Source: Eudoraea sp.
Lineage (GTDB): Bacteria; Bacteroidota; Bacteroidia; Flavobacteriales; Flavobacteriaceae
Assembly: GCA_024639765.1 (NCBI GenBank)
Contig: JAHEHU010000006.1
Span: 1-55,666 of the forward strand
Length of the DNA stretch: 55,666 nucleotides
Direction of reading: 5' to 3'
Position numbers and translations under genes: made by a program. The number at the start of each line of letters is the position of its first letter. Within the stretch, counting starts at the first letter, position 1. The notes beneath the pieces were generated by a model that had not been told where the DNA came from, made no database searches, and saw only the letters and a list, made by a program, of their open reading frames with translations. Positions 33,935-43,640 of the stretch are shown here, piece by piece.

Positions 33935-34786
33935 TCAGGGCAGTAAAAAGGAGTAAAGATTTCGACCTAAGATTTGATTTTTTTCATCTGAAAGCAGAAT
34001 AGTGGTATTGTCCTTGAAGCAGACAGCTTCTAGTTGTGTTCGTACCCCAAGATCTATATATTGGACCTTTCCCTTAGAAAAATTGGGCAGATCGAATTCT
34101 GTAATTATCCAAAGTGAACCATAGCCCAATAACACTATCTTTTTTTTATCCGGTGAAATAGCCGCTGAGGTGATTTGGCAGGTAGATAATGTATCACAAG
34201 TTTTAAAAGTACCTACCAGCGTGGCGTTATAGTTGCCTGCTTTCGCAGGAACAGTATAAAGTAATGCCTCGCCAGCAAAAGGGTTACTCCGGTCCTTGGT
34301 AATGATATAAAGCACACTATCCAAATAGAAGAGCGCCTCCGTATCATACTTCCTTTTTGAAGATACAGGGGGGTATTGCTTTTGTTCGGGATACTTAAAA
34401 TTGATTTTTACTGCCTCTATTTTATCTCCGGGCTCTTTAGTGGGATTTGGGATTTTATAGATCACCATATCTTTTCTATCGTTATCATTGTTCCCAAAAT
34501 CACCTATATATAGATTGCCCTTTTCATCTTTGGTAAGATCTTCCCAATCAATATTCTTTGCATTTTTTACTTCGAATTCTCTTAATCGTTTTCCCTCTGT
34601 GCTTACTTCATAAATAGCATCATCATTACCATTGTCTTCTATAAGCCATATCTTATCATCTTCTAGGGTTACAATGCCAGAATTTTCATCGAATTTCTTA
34701 GGTAATTTACAAATAAAGGTAAGCTGTCCATAATGAGCACAACCAGTACATAAAATGCAGATAAGGAAGAGTAAAAAACGTTTCAT
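33935..34786 (-). CDS. Lipoprotein of unknown function, propeller-like
   Basis: A 283-residue lipoprotein with the signal MKRFLLFLICILCTGC (lipobox LCTGC, Cys16). Repeated beta-rich units such as DDKIWLIEDNGNDDAIYEV, KGNLYIGDFGNNDN and DSVLYIITKDRSNPF suggest a six- or seven-bladed propeller. No enzyme motif is recognised. Its ATG overlaps the stop of the upstream gene by 4 bp. It is the last gene of the ASPIC/haloperoxidase-like operon. Confidence 0.75.
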   Translation of the reverse strand: MKRFLLFLICILCTGCAHYGQLTFICKLPKKFDENSGIVTLEDDKIWLIEDNGNDDAIYEVSTEGKRLREFEVKNAKNIDWEDLTKDEKGNLYIGDFGNNDNDRKDMVIYKIPNPTKEPGDKIEAVKINFKYPEQKQYPPVSSKRKYDTEALFYLDSVLYIITKDRSNPFAGEALLYTVPAKAGNYNATLVGTFKTCDTLSTCQITSAAISPDKKKIVLLGYGSLWIITEFDLPNFSKGKVQYIDLGVRTQLEAVCFKDNTTILLSDEKNQILGRNLYSFLLP

Positions 34787-35679
34787 TCCTTGTTAGAAAA
34801 AGGCATATAAATCTCTGCTTTCCAGTTAATTTCATTGACTCCCGTATTGGGATTGTTGTAAAAAATTTCAACCGGTAAGCCAGTAATCTCTATATTGTTT
34901 CTTTTTGCATGGTCTAAAAGTGCGTACCAGGCCCGGTCTGAGGTTATATAATTTCCATTATAGATGGCCTTTAAACCTTTCTGTTGCTTCCGAAAACCAT
35001 ATTTGAGGTCTGGGTGTTGTGGCAAGCTATCGTTCTTGATGATGGGATAGCAAAACCTAAATTCCAAACTGTCTTTTGCCATGTCCCATCTTGTAATTTG
35101 AATAAAAGGCTTCCCATTTAATTCCACACCATTATTCACTAAGAATGGGTCCAGAAGTGGAAAATCTCTCATCATGCCACCGGCTTTACCGAACTGTGTG
35201 GTCTTGTTGCTCACATATGCGTAATAGGTAGAATCTATTTCTCCTTCACCAACAACTTTTACCTTACTATTTTTTAGATCCTCTGCGAGGAGTTTCGAAA
35301 ATCCCTGCAGTGTGTTCTTGGTTCGTTTTTCAAAATCGGTCTCAAAGAACGGTATCTTGATTTTATTGATTTTCGAATGAGCACTATCCTTTGTAAAGAT
35401 CTTGATCTTTGTAATAGAATCATTTTCTTCACTAATATCCCAATCATATATATGTGTGGAATCGTTAAAATGTAACTTTTGAGATATACTGGTTAGATCA
35501 TCATCCGATGTTAATTCTGAGTTGTCCAGGCTAGTATTCCATAGCTTAACCGTTTGATTAATGGTGCCGATATTTGCCCTGACCTGCATGGTAACCAAAT
35601 AATCATAGGGGTAAACAAATACATACCAAAATATCCCCCCCAGAATTAAAAACAAGAGGAACAGACTAACTTTCTTCAT
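34783..35679 (-). CDS. Membrane-anchored GyrI-like/effector-binding domain protein
   Basis: A 298-residue protein with one N-terminal membrane helix (about residues 4-22, followed by VYPYDY), so the bulk is predicted to face the periplasm. The C-terminal third has the GyrI-like/AraC effector-binding pattern (FRKQQKGLKAIYNGNYITSD, then ITGLPVEIFYNNP, ending with KAEIYMPF). That domain normally binds small molecules in the cytoplasm, often in regulators. An anchored, extracytoplasmic version could sense or bind an oxidised or halogenated product (inference). It is 4 bp after the haloperoxidase-like gene. Confidence 0.78.
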   Translation of the reverse strand: MKKVSLFLLFLILGGIFWYVFVYPYDYLVTMQVRANIGTINQTVKLWNTSLDNSELTSDDDLTSISQKLHFNDSTHIYDWDISEENDSITKIKIFTKDSAHSKINKIKIPFFETDFEKRTKNTLQGFSKLLAEDLKNSKVKVVGEGEIDSTYYAYVSNKTTQFGKAGGMMRDFPLLDPFLVNNGVELNGKPFIQITRWDMAKDSLEFRFCYPIIKNDSLPQHPDLKYGFRKQQKGLKAIYNGNYITSDRAWYALLDHAKRNNIEITGLPVEIFYNNPNTGVNEINWKAEIYMPFSNKE

Positions 35680-35683
35680 AAAT

Positions 35684-37027
35684 TTATTGGCTTTGTGCTA
35701 ATCGTGATTTATTTTCCATGGAAAGGTTTTCTACTACAAAAGAACCCAGATCTCGTCCTTGTTTAACCCCAATTTCTACGGCAGCGCGATAATGGATCCC
35801 GCCATACATTCTGCTAATAGCTGCCTCATCCGCGGCTTCTCTAAATGAAGAGAAGGTTCTCACAGGAAGGCCATAGGGTAATTCGGTATCATCCTTAAAA
35901 TTAAAATTTTCTCCAAAAACATCCGTAAGTACTGTAGAAGCTGCTCCCGAAACTACGCTATGACCACTGGTATATTCAGGAAATGGTGGCGTTTGAAGCA
36001 CTGGTTTCCAATTCTCATCAATATGTTCATTTATCAGTGTTTCCGGCCTAATAAGGTTACTACGGTATTTTTCATCCCAGCAGCTGATGAAGGCATCTGC
36101 AATAGCCATGGAAGTCTTGGTATACGCATAGACGGTCTTATCAAAATCGCTGTCTGTTTGTTTGCAGGCTATTTTAGTGATACCTATCCAATGCGCACCG
36201 GGCGTTATCTTTTTGGTAGCAAACATCAAATGCCCTCTGGTCACGGACACGTAAGGATTGCAGTCCCAAAATTTGGCAATCTCAACTTCTTCAGAATCAT
36301 CACCTTCCTCTGTCATTCTCTGGCTAATATCATAAACCTCCTGTACCTCCTTATAAAAATCAGATCCTTCTTCCATGGAAAAAGGTGGAGGAGGAACCGG
36401 CTTAAATTGATCTGCAGTTTCTATAACAAAAGGCCTTATTTTACTCCAATGCGGTTCAATACCAGCCATATATGATGGCGGAGTGGGTTGCCATCGCGAA
36501 ACTTCACCTGTATTTACCGTAAATTTGGGCATGGTCCTGGTTTGTTTGTAATTGTCCTTATCCATCCAGGCACCAATATGATCTGCTACTTGCAGGCCAT
36601 ACTCCTTAGAAGCTTCAAACTCATCTTCATTCTGAGAGATCCAGATTGCATATAAGCTATCCCGGAAAACTTCCATTTTGTCCTCGCTAAAAATTAAACG
36701 TCTACTCAGATCCATATGGGCAATAAGGGCTGCTAACGCATTATTAACCAGTTTCTCTGTGTTTGGAGCAGGGATGGGAGTCAGTTCGTGTATTTGCCCC
36801 ACCAATGAGGTATACCTGTCATCATTAAGACTAATGATCTCATATGCCGCAATATTGGGATAGGCATAAATTCTACTCGCCACAGGGGGAGAAAAGATAT
36901 CATGGATCATGATCTCTGTTACTTTGTCAATTGAACTGTGCAGTTGCTGGGGAGTGACAACTATAGGTGCCTCTTCTTTTTGACAACTGAGCATCACCAA
37001 AACCAGTAAAATGAGTGACTTATTCAT
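35684..37027 (-). CDS. Vanadium-dependent haloperoxidase-like (PAP2 superfamily) lipoprotein
   Basis: A 447-residue lipoprotein with lipobox LMLSC (Cys15). The vanadate/phosphate-binding set is present: Lys320 and Arg327 (KYRSNLIRP), Ser354-Gly355-His356 (YTSGHSVVSG), and Arg406 and His412 (SRMYGGIHYR). This is the K-x6-RP, SGH, SR-x5-H pattern shared by vanadium haloperoxidases and PAP2 phosphatases. Length and an N-terminal helical part fit the haloperoxidase-like branch. Whether it oxidises halides or acts as a phosphatase cannot be told. It follows the second ASPIC gene with no gap. Confidence 0.88.
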   Translation of the reverse strand: MNKSLILLVLVMLSCQKEEAPIVVTPQQLHSSIDKVTEIMIHDIFSPPVASRIYAYPNIAAYEIISLNDDRYTSLVGQIHELTPIPAPNTEKLVNNALAALIAHMDLSRRLIFSEDKMEVFRDSLYAIWISQNEDEFEASKEYGLQVADHIGAWMDKDNYKQTRTMPKFTVNTGEVSRWQPTPPSYMAGIEPHWSKIRPFVIETADQFKPVPPPPFSMEEGSDFYKEVQEVYDISQRMTEEGDDSEEVEIAKFWDCNPYVSVTRGHLMFATKKITPGAHWIGITKIACKQTDSDFDKTVYAYTKTSMAIADAFISCWDEKYRSNLIRPETLINEHIDENWKPVLQTPPFPEYTSGHSVVSGAASTVLTDVFGENFNFKDDTELPYGLPVRTFSSFREAADEAAISRMYGGIHYRAAVEIGVKQGRDLGSFVVENLSMENKSRLAQSQ

Positions 37028-40000
37028 CTATTCGTCTTTTGTGTTTATAAGTTGGTAAAGCTGAACTTTCTCATTGTTAAAAGTTGCCAATAAATAAGGT
37101 TGGTTGCGTATGGTAAGGATATTGAGATGTCTGATGGATCTTTGCGCAAGATCTAATCCCAATTGCTCGCCCAAAATTACATCATTTTTTCCTTTTATCA
37201 TAGCTCCTGCAAACCCACCTAGTCTTCCATGGTAGGGTTTTACACCAAAGTAATTTCCTGCGGCTAAAATTTCTTCTAGCCCGTCCCCATCAAAATCATA
37301 TTTCAAAAAAGACATTATTGGAGCTACTTGTAATTCACGGGCAAATGGGACAAACTTAAAATTCCCCTTGTCATTTTCCAGATATCCGGATCGCAACTCA
37401 TTGACCTCAAATTTTGTTGCCTCTTTTACCTGGTTTCTCTCCAGGATCTCTTCTATGGGCTTTCCGGCAAAGTCCTTATAGGCAGTAAACTTTTTTCGTA
37501 AACTTTCCAATTGGTCCGCAAGTCCCTTCAATCCTTCAATAGGATAGTATTGTCCATTTTTTTCTGTGGTTACAATGGTCTCCGTACTTCCATTCTTGTC
37601 AAAATCTGAATAGTACATTATCATTGGGGCACCTTCTGTAGCTTTAAATTTGGTATTTAGGCCCCAGTTTCCTATGAGATAATCTGTATCCCCGTCTTTA
37701 TCAATATCAAAGGCCACAAGGCTTTCCCAAAGTCCGTTAATTGTATTTTCAAGTACGTCGTCCTTAACCAGGGTGCCGTTCACATTTTTAAAGAAAACAG
37801 GAGACATCCATTCGCCTACTGCGATCAGATCTGGTGTGCCATCACCGTTATAATCATCCCAAACGGCATCTGTAAGCATTCCAAGTTTGGCGAGATCCTC
37901 GTTTGCTATGCGTTCAAAAGAACCGTTGGTATTTTTTAGAATATAGGAATCAGGATACTTGCCAAAATCGTTAGTGATCATTTGATTGCCCACAAACAGG
38001 TCTATATCTCCATCCAGATCGTAATCTGAGGGAGCAAGAACAGACGCGTTTTGAAATGTCGCCGGTAAATCCTTTTTTATGAAGGTAGAGTCCGACCTCA
38101 GGTAATAGGCATCCAGCAGGGGAGGCATCTGGTTAAAAAAGTCGGCCCCACCGGTACCCACAAATAGATCATTTAGGCCGTCTTTATTAAAATCTTGAAT
38201 AACCGACACTACATCTTCAGTAATGGAATCATTGGTAACTTCCGGAAACGGTGTTTCTAGAAATCCGTCTGCTGTTTGAATATAAAAGGTAGAGGCCTGG
38301 AACTTTGAGCTCCCAAAGAACAGATCGTCTTCACCATCACCATTGATATCCCCCACAGCCAGGGCCGGACCCCGGTCTGACACTTGGTAAGGGATCAGTT
38401 TTTGACGGTTAAAATCAACATAGGGATCTTCCTGATGGGTAAATTGTATTCCCATATTATCCTCCACTTTTTTAAAGAGGAGGTCTTTGTTTGTTTTCAA
38501 CCAGGGATAAGAGAATGCAAGATTATTCTTAGGTTGCACTATCAGGGTTTGATTTACATTGATATCTTTTAAGAGCTGTGTTGTATTATCTGGCCAAAGG
38601 ATCCTGAGGGAATCTACTGTGGTATGAGATCCATATCCAAAGTGAATCACTGGCTCTGAGGAGGCCTGAAAACCTCTTACGGTATACATTTCCTTAAATT
38701 GAAGGTTCCCTTTGTGATAGGATAGTATTTTGGTCCCAATTCCAAATGTATTATTTCCTGGAAAGTTGATTTTAATTTTTAAATAATTAGCGTCACTATT
38801 GGTCTGGTTTATATAGAGCGTAGCCAGATTGTTAATGTTATTGGTCACAAGATCGAGATCTCCGTCATTATCTAAATCGCCCATGGCGGTTGCACCAGAT
38901 ACCAGGGTATCTTTTTCAATCCAATCCGATGATCGGTCTACGAAGTTCAGACTATCCGTTCCCTGGAACACATAGTTGTGATATGCTCCGGATGGCATCA
39001 TATCGAGTGCCTGTTGGTCTACTAGTCTTGTATTGTTTAGTTTCTTTTTTATTTGGTCATCAGACGCAAAGTTGATAAAATCCAGGTCGTTGGGTCTTTT
39101 AGGGATACCATTGGATACAAAAATATCTTGTTCTCCATCTGCATTATAATCGGCAAAAAGGGCACTCCAACTCCAGTCGGTGGCAGCAATACCACTCATC
39201 AATGCTGTTTCTTCAAAGCCGTATCCGGGCCTGTTTAGCTGTAGCATATTTCTTGTAAACTGGTAGTGATAGCCAAATTGGTTTATCCTCATCTTCTGGA
39301 TCTGAAGATCATCATCTCCCTCTGAGGATTTTAGCACAGTTTCATCTTCGGGAAGCATATCTAGCGAAAGAATGTCTGGCCATCCGTCGTGATTCACATC
39401 CGCCACATCGTTCCCCATAGAGAATCTGGTAGTATGTCCAAAATATTTTTTTAATTCTTCTGTAAACGTACCATCTCCATTGTTCAGGTAGTAATAGTCA
39501 TCCTCATGGAAGTCGTTCCCCACATAAATATCCGGATATCCATCCTGGTTAAAGTCGCTTATGGCAACGCCAAGCCCATACCCATTTACCCCTCCGTAAA
39601 TACCGGCCTCTTCACTGACATCCACAAAGGAACCCCCATCGTTCCGCAACAGCTTATCACCAGTTTGAAAATCTCTTTTTGATCGGAGATCGGCTTTGCC
39701 AAAAGACTCCTGCGTATGCACCGCATGATTGAGAAGATACATATCAAGATCACCATCCAGGTCAAAGTCTAGAAAGGCGGCATTAGAACTATAGGTATCA
39801 AAGTCGAGTCCGTATTGGGCTGCACTTTCTGTGAAGGTTTGGTCCCCATTATTGATAAAAAGTTCATTGTAGCCATCAAAACCATTAATGCCTACCACTG
39901 CGCAGACATAAATATCCAAAAAACCATCTCCGTTCACATCGCCCATTATGGCGCCGGTATTCCACGAACTATTTCCTGCAACTCCTGCATTCTCTGTAAT

Positions 40001-40288
40001 GTCTTCAAAAACGAGGTTGCCTTTATTGAGATAGAGTTTATTCTTTACCTGATTGCCAGAGAAAAAGATGTCTGGCAAATCATCCCCGTTAATGTCACCT
40101 ATGGCTACACCTCCACCATTATAAAAGTAGAGATAGTCTAATATGTTGAGGTCATTTGTCTCTGTTAGGTCATTCCTAAATGAAATACCGGTTTCTTTCG
40201 ATTCAGGATTGGTAAAAAGATCACCACCCGTGTTACCACACCCAATTAAAAGCAACAATACTCCAATAAATGAAATTGTTTTAGTCAT
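37028..40288 (-). CDS. FG-GAP/VCBS repeat lipoprotein with ASPIC/UnbV domain, copy 2
   Basis: Large envelope lipoprotein of about 1086 residues. ATG 40288 is preferred over 40318 because it gives the lipoprotein signal MTKTISFIGVLLLLIGC and a short 8-bp overlap with the upstream gene. Fourteen Ca-binding-type repeats of the DxNxDG form are visible: seven before and seven after a central ASPIC/UnbV domain. That domain has RGFQASSEP, then HFGYGSHTTVD and LRILWPDN. The layout suggests two seven-bladed propellers on either side. It is a paralogue of the gene at 40281-43640 with the same repeat count. The function is unknown; such proteins often lie beside transport and polysaccharide genes in Bacteroidota. 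Confidence 0.87.
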   Translation of the reverse strand: MTKTISFIGVLLLLIGCGNTGGDLFTNPESKETGISFRNDLTETNDLNILDYLYFYNGGGVAIGDINGDDLPDIFFSGNQVKNKLYLNKGNLVFEDITENAGVAGNSSWNTGAIMGDVNGDGFLDIYVCAVVGINGFDGYNELFINNGDQTFTESAAQYGLDFDTYSSNAAFLDFDLDGDLDMYLLNHAVHTQESFGKADLRSKRDFQTGDKLLRNDGGSFVDVSEEAGIYGGVNGYGLGVAISDFNQDGYPDIYVGNDFHEDDYYYLNNGDGTFTEELKKYFGHTTRFSMGNDVADVNHDGWPDILSLDMLPEDETVLKSSEGDDDLQIQKMRINQFGYHYQFTRNMLQLNRPGYGFEETALMSGIAATDWSWSALFADYNADGEQDIFVSNGIPKRPNDLDFINFASDDQIKKKLNNTRLVDQQALDMMPSGAYHNYVFQGTDSLNFVDRSSDWIEKDTLVSGATAMGDLDNDGDLDLVTNNINNLATLYINQTNSDANYLKIKINFPGNNTFGIGTKILSYHKGNLQFKEMYTVRGFQASSEPVIHFGYGSHTTVDSLRILWPDNTTQLLKDINVNQTLIVQPKNNLAFSYPWLKTNKDLLFKKVEDNMGIQFTHQEDPYVDFNRQKLIPYQVSDRGPALAVGDINGDGEDDLFFGSSKFQASTFYIQTADGFLETPFPEVTNDSITEDVVSVIQDFNKDGLNDLFVGTGGADFFNQMPPLLDAYYLRSDSTFIKKDLPATFQNASVLAPSDYDLDGDIDLFVGNQMITNDFGKYPDSYILKNTNGSFERIANEDLAKLGMLTDAVWDDYNGDGTPDLIAVGEWMSPVFFKNVNGTLVKDDVLENTINGLWESLVAFDIDKDGDTDYLIGNWGLNTKFKATEGAPMIMYYSDFDKNGSTETIVTTEKNGQYYPIEGLKGLADQLESLRKKFTAYKDFAGKPIEEILERNQVKEATKFEVNELRSGYLENDKGNFKFVPFARELQVAPIMSFLKYDFDGDGLEEILAAGNYFGVKPYHGRLGGFAGAMIKGKNDVILGEQLGLDLAQRSIRHLNILTIRNQPYLLATFNNEKVQLYQLINTKDE

Positions 40289-43200
40289 TAAGCCTGTAGA
40301 TCTTAGGTTGTGCGTCATTCAAAGCAGCGATGACAAAAGTACTGCCATTGCGATCTTTAAATTGTTTTAAGTGTTTGATCTCCTCTCTAATAAAAAATCC
40401 ACTTTTAGTATAATCCTCCCACTGATAATTCATCTCTTTATTTCCCAACAGCACATTGCCATAATTGGCATCTAACCTGGAATATTGTGGCTTGAATTCA
40501 AAATTATTTCCTCCCATGATGAGGTCTAAATATCCATCGTTATTAACATCTGAACAGGAGATACCGCAGATACAAGAGAGTTGCACTCTTGGTGGTAGCA
40601 CTTTAATACGGAATTTGCCCCCACCATCATTGATGGCAATGACAGATTCTGAGATACCCGACTTTTTCATGATAGAATTATCGAAAATTTCAGGTGGCCA
40701 TAATTCATCAATGGTTTTTTTGGCGTATTCCGAGGCCTTTAAATTCTGCTTTTTAAGAGAAACAATTTGATTCGTAAGTTCTTTTTTCTGATGCAGGGGG
40801 TAGTCTTTCCCATTTTCGTGTAGCGTTACGATCTGTTCAATAGTTCCATTACCATCAAAATCATTGATCCACATCTTCATCGGATTTTTCAATGTTGGTT
40901 TATAATGAAGATTTGCACCCTGATTACCCAGAACAAGATCATTGTCCCCATCATTGTCCAGGTCTGCTGCTTCAACTACATTCCAGAGCCCGTCCAGACT
41001 ATCTAATGAAGAGGACATTTTTGCCAATCGGCGCCCGGAATTCCTATATATTTTAGGGGTTCCCCATTCGGAGACTGTAATCAGATCTTTTTTATCATCA
41101 CCATTCATATCCGCCCAAACAGCATTGGTTACCATCCCGGCATCCTTCAGATCGTATGCCAGGCGTTCAGTGGCATCTTTAAAGTTGCCTTTGCCATCGT
41201 TCTCTAGAAATAAATGATCGGGATCTACTCCATAGGTGCCCACAACACTCCTGGAACCTATAAAAACATCCATATCCCCATCTCCATCAAAATCGTACGG
41301 TGCAATGGTAGAAACATTTTTGAATGTCGAAGGAAGAATTTCGGTAGAGCGAATAAAATTACCTTTTCCACTATTGAAGTATAACCTGTTACGGTAGGTC
41401 ATTTCCTCACCCACCTGATTACCACCAGAACCCACCAACAGATCGAGATCGCCATCTCCATCGGCATCAAATAAAGCTGCCGCGGTATCTTCATAGGTCA
41501 GATCTTCCTGTAAAACACGCTGCGGTATTGGACGTATGTTGCCTTTGCCAAGATGTCTGTAAATTATTCCTGGCTGGCCGCTGGCCCCTCCTAAAAACAG
41601 GTCTTCATTACCATCTCCGTCAATATCGCCAACTGCTAAAGCAGGACCCTCCTCAGAAAGTAATTTGTATATGAGTCCTTCATAGTCAAAATCATTGTAA
41701 TTATTTTCTTTATGGGCTAACAGGGTATTGTTTTTAACTTCTTGTAATAGGGGAATAATACGCTCCGGCTTTATTGGTTTGTATTTTGTAGTTGCCTCAC
41801 TGTGTTTAAAGATCAAGGTCTGATCCGCGGCCACGTTTTGCGATAATTGCGTTAGATCATCTGGCCATATCACTCGTAGTGAATCAATGCGTTCAGCATT
41901 TCCCAGCCCTATGGTCATTTCATGGTCCATTGATGACTGAAACCCTCTGGAAGGGATTAATTCCTGGAAGACAACATTATTATCATAGTATAGGTATACA
42001 GATGTTCCTATGGCAAACTTGTTGGTTTCAGGACCTTCAAACTTTAGTTTTATATAGTTGTTCTCCGTCATAGAATCTGTGTGATTCTCATACACAAAGG
42101 CCTCCATATTCACATTGTTGATCACCAGGTCCAGATCCCCGTCATTGTCAAGATCTCCATAGGCAGCACCGTTAGACATAGTGGGCAATTCAAAGCCCCA
42201 GTCTTTATTCGCATTTGAAAAAGTAAGGTCTTTGTTGTTTTTATAAGCGTAATTAGGTTGTGGTCTGATGGGCATCTTGTTAATGATAGAATCTATGGAT
42301 TCCTTTTGCCCGGTTAACGCCATTTTTTGAATGATCTCATTTGCAAAGAAGTCAACAAAATCTAGATCCGTAAGATCATGGTTGATCCCATTGGTAATAA
42401 AGATATCTCTGTACCCGTCATTGTCCATGTCGAACAATAGTCCGGCCCAGCTCCAATCGGTGGCATCTACCCCACTATAGTAGGCGATCTCCGAAAATGA
42501 ACCATTACCATTATTTAGTTGTAGGGTATTTTGGATATATTGCTGATAAAAATCTTTGTCCTGTTTTAAACTAAAAACGTCGTATCCATCAAATTCCATA
42601 ACTGATTTTACCCGTTCATCTGCTTCTGGTAGCATATCCGTGATAAAGATCTCAGCATTTCCGTCATTATTGATATCTGCCATATCGATGCCCATGGCCG
42701 ATAGAGATAGATGGGATGTCCATCCTTTTATATCTTCTGTAAACGTGCCATCCTGATTATTGATATAGAGGTAATCCCGTTCATAAAAATCGTTTGAAAC
42801 ATAAATATCCGGATAGAGGTCCTTATTTATATCGGTGATCATAATACCAAGGCCAAAACCGATAAGACTTCCGTAGATCCCGGCTTTTTCGCTTACATCT
42901 ACAAATTTTCCGTTGTCGTTACGGAGAAGCATATCACCAACGCCCTTAAAGATATCTGGCACGCCCTCCCAATCCTGGGCTCTAACGTCGCGTTGTGCGG
43001 CATATCCAAGGCTACTTACAGGAATATTACTGTTATTAAGAATATAAGCGTCCAGATCCCCATCTTTATCGTAATCGAAAAAGGAGGCATGGGTTGAAAA
43101 TCCTGTCTTTGCCAGGTTGTATTCTGCTGCCTTTTCTGTAAACGTAAGGTCGCCGTTGTTGATATAAAGATCATTGTCATGGTTATTGCCCTTCATATTC

Positions 43201-43640
43201 CCGGCATTGCTGACATAAATGTCTAGTAATCCATCCTGGTTGATATCTACCATCACCACTCCTGTAGACCAGGGTTTATTTCCTTCTACACCAGCCGAAA
43301 CTGTAATGTCCTCAAAAGTTAAATTACCTTTATTGAGATAGAGTTTATTGCTAACCATGTTCCCGGTGAAGTATATGTCAGCAAGGCCATCATTATTTAC
43401 GTCCCCAATGGCTACCCCACCACCATTGTAGAAATTTCGGTACTTAAAAATGTTAAAATTCTTTTGGTTTTCAACACTGTTGACAAATGATATACCAGTT
43501 TGTGATGAAGGCAGCAGGGAATATAAGGTAGGAGCCTTTTCCGATACTTCCGCCATATTATCTTTTTTTGATGTGCAACTCACTGTGATCCCCAAGGCTC
43601 CAATAAGACTTACCAAAATGAATCTTTTACGTCCTGTCAT
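40281..43640 (-). CDS. FG-GAP/VCBS repeat lipoprotein with ASPIC/UnbV domain, copy 1
   Basis: A lipoprotein of 1119 residues with signal FILVSLIGALGITVSC. The first repeat is in FYNGGGVAIGDVNNDGLAD. Seven DxDxDG-type repeats precede the ASPIC/UnbV domain (RGFQSSMDHE, then IGLGNAERID and LRVIWPDD), and seven follow. The same order and spacing occur in the next gene, so the pair arose by tandem duplication and has since diverged. It is the first gene of a five-gene minus-strand operon. A notable inverted repeat (43681-43695) lies 41 bp upstream. Confidence 0.87.
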   Translation of the reverse strand: MTGRKRFILVSLIGALGITVSCTSKKDNMAEVSEKAPTLYSLLPSSQTGISFVNSVENQKNFNIFKYRNFYNGGGVAIGDVNNDGLADIYFTGNMVSNKLYLNKGNLTFEDITVSAGVEGNKPWSTGVVMVDINQDGLLDIYVSNAGNMKGNNHDNDLYINNGDLTFTEKAAEYNLAKTGFSTHASFFDYDKDGDLDAYILNNSNIPVSSLGYAAQRDVRAQDWEGVPDIFKGVGDMLLRNDNGKFVDVSEKAGIYGSLIGFGLGIMITDINKDLYPDIYVSNDFYERDYLYINNQDGTFTEDIKGWTSHLSLSAMGIDMADINNDGNAEIFITDMLPEADERVKSVMEFDGYDVFSLKQDKDFYQQYIQNTLQLNNGNGSFSEIAYYSGVDATDWSWAGLLFDMDNDGYRDIFITNGINHDLTDLDFVDFFANEIIQKMALTGQKESIDSIINKMPIRPQPNYAYKNNKDLTFSNANKDWGFELPTMSNGAAYGDLDNDGDLDLVINNVNMEAFVYENHTDSMTENNYIKLKFEGPETNKFAIGTSVYLYYDNNVVFQELIPSRGFQSSMDHEMTIGLGNAERIDSLRVIWPDDLTQLSQNVAADQTLIFKHSEATTKYKPIKPERIIPLLQEVKNNTLLAHKENNYNDFDYEGLIYKLLSEEGPALAVGDIDGDGNEDLFLGGASGQPGIIYRHLGKGNIRPIPQRVLQEDLTYEDTAAALFDADGDGDLDLLVGSGGNQVGEEMTYRNRLYFNSGKGNFIRSTEILPSTFKNVSTIAPYDFDGDGDMDVFIGSRSVVGTYGVDPDHLFLENDGKGNFKDATERLAYDLKDAGMVTNAVWADMNGDDKKDLITVSEWGTPKIYRNSGRRLAKMSSSLDSLDGLWNVVEAADLDNDGDNDLVLGNQGANLHYKPTLKNPMKMWINDFDGNGTIEQIVTLHENGKDYPLHQKKELTNQIVSLKKQNLKASEYAKKTIDELWPPEIFDNSIMKKSGISESVIAINDGGGKFRIKVLPPRVQLSCICGISCSDVNNDGYLDLIMGGNNFEFKPQYSRLDANYGNVLLGNKEMNYQWEDYTKSGFFIREEIKHLKQFKDRNGSTFVIAALNDAQPKIYRLND

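Noticed and set aside
35960-36475. Open frame of 171 codons on the plus strand
   Set aside because: Antisense to the haloperoxidase-like gene, whose catalytic motifs are intact.
40289-40318. Longer start for the second ASPIC protein
   Set aside because: It would put ten polar residues before the lipoprotein signal and increase overlap with the upstream gene. ATG 40288 gives a normal signal.
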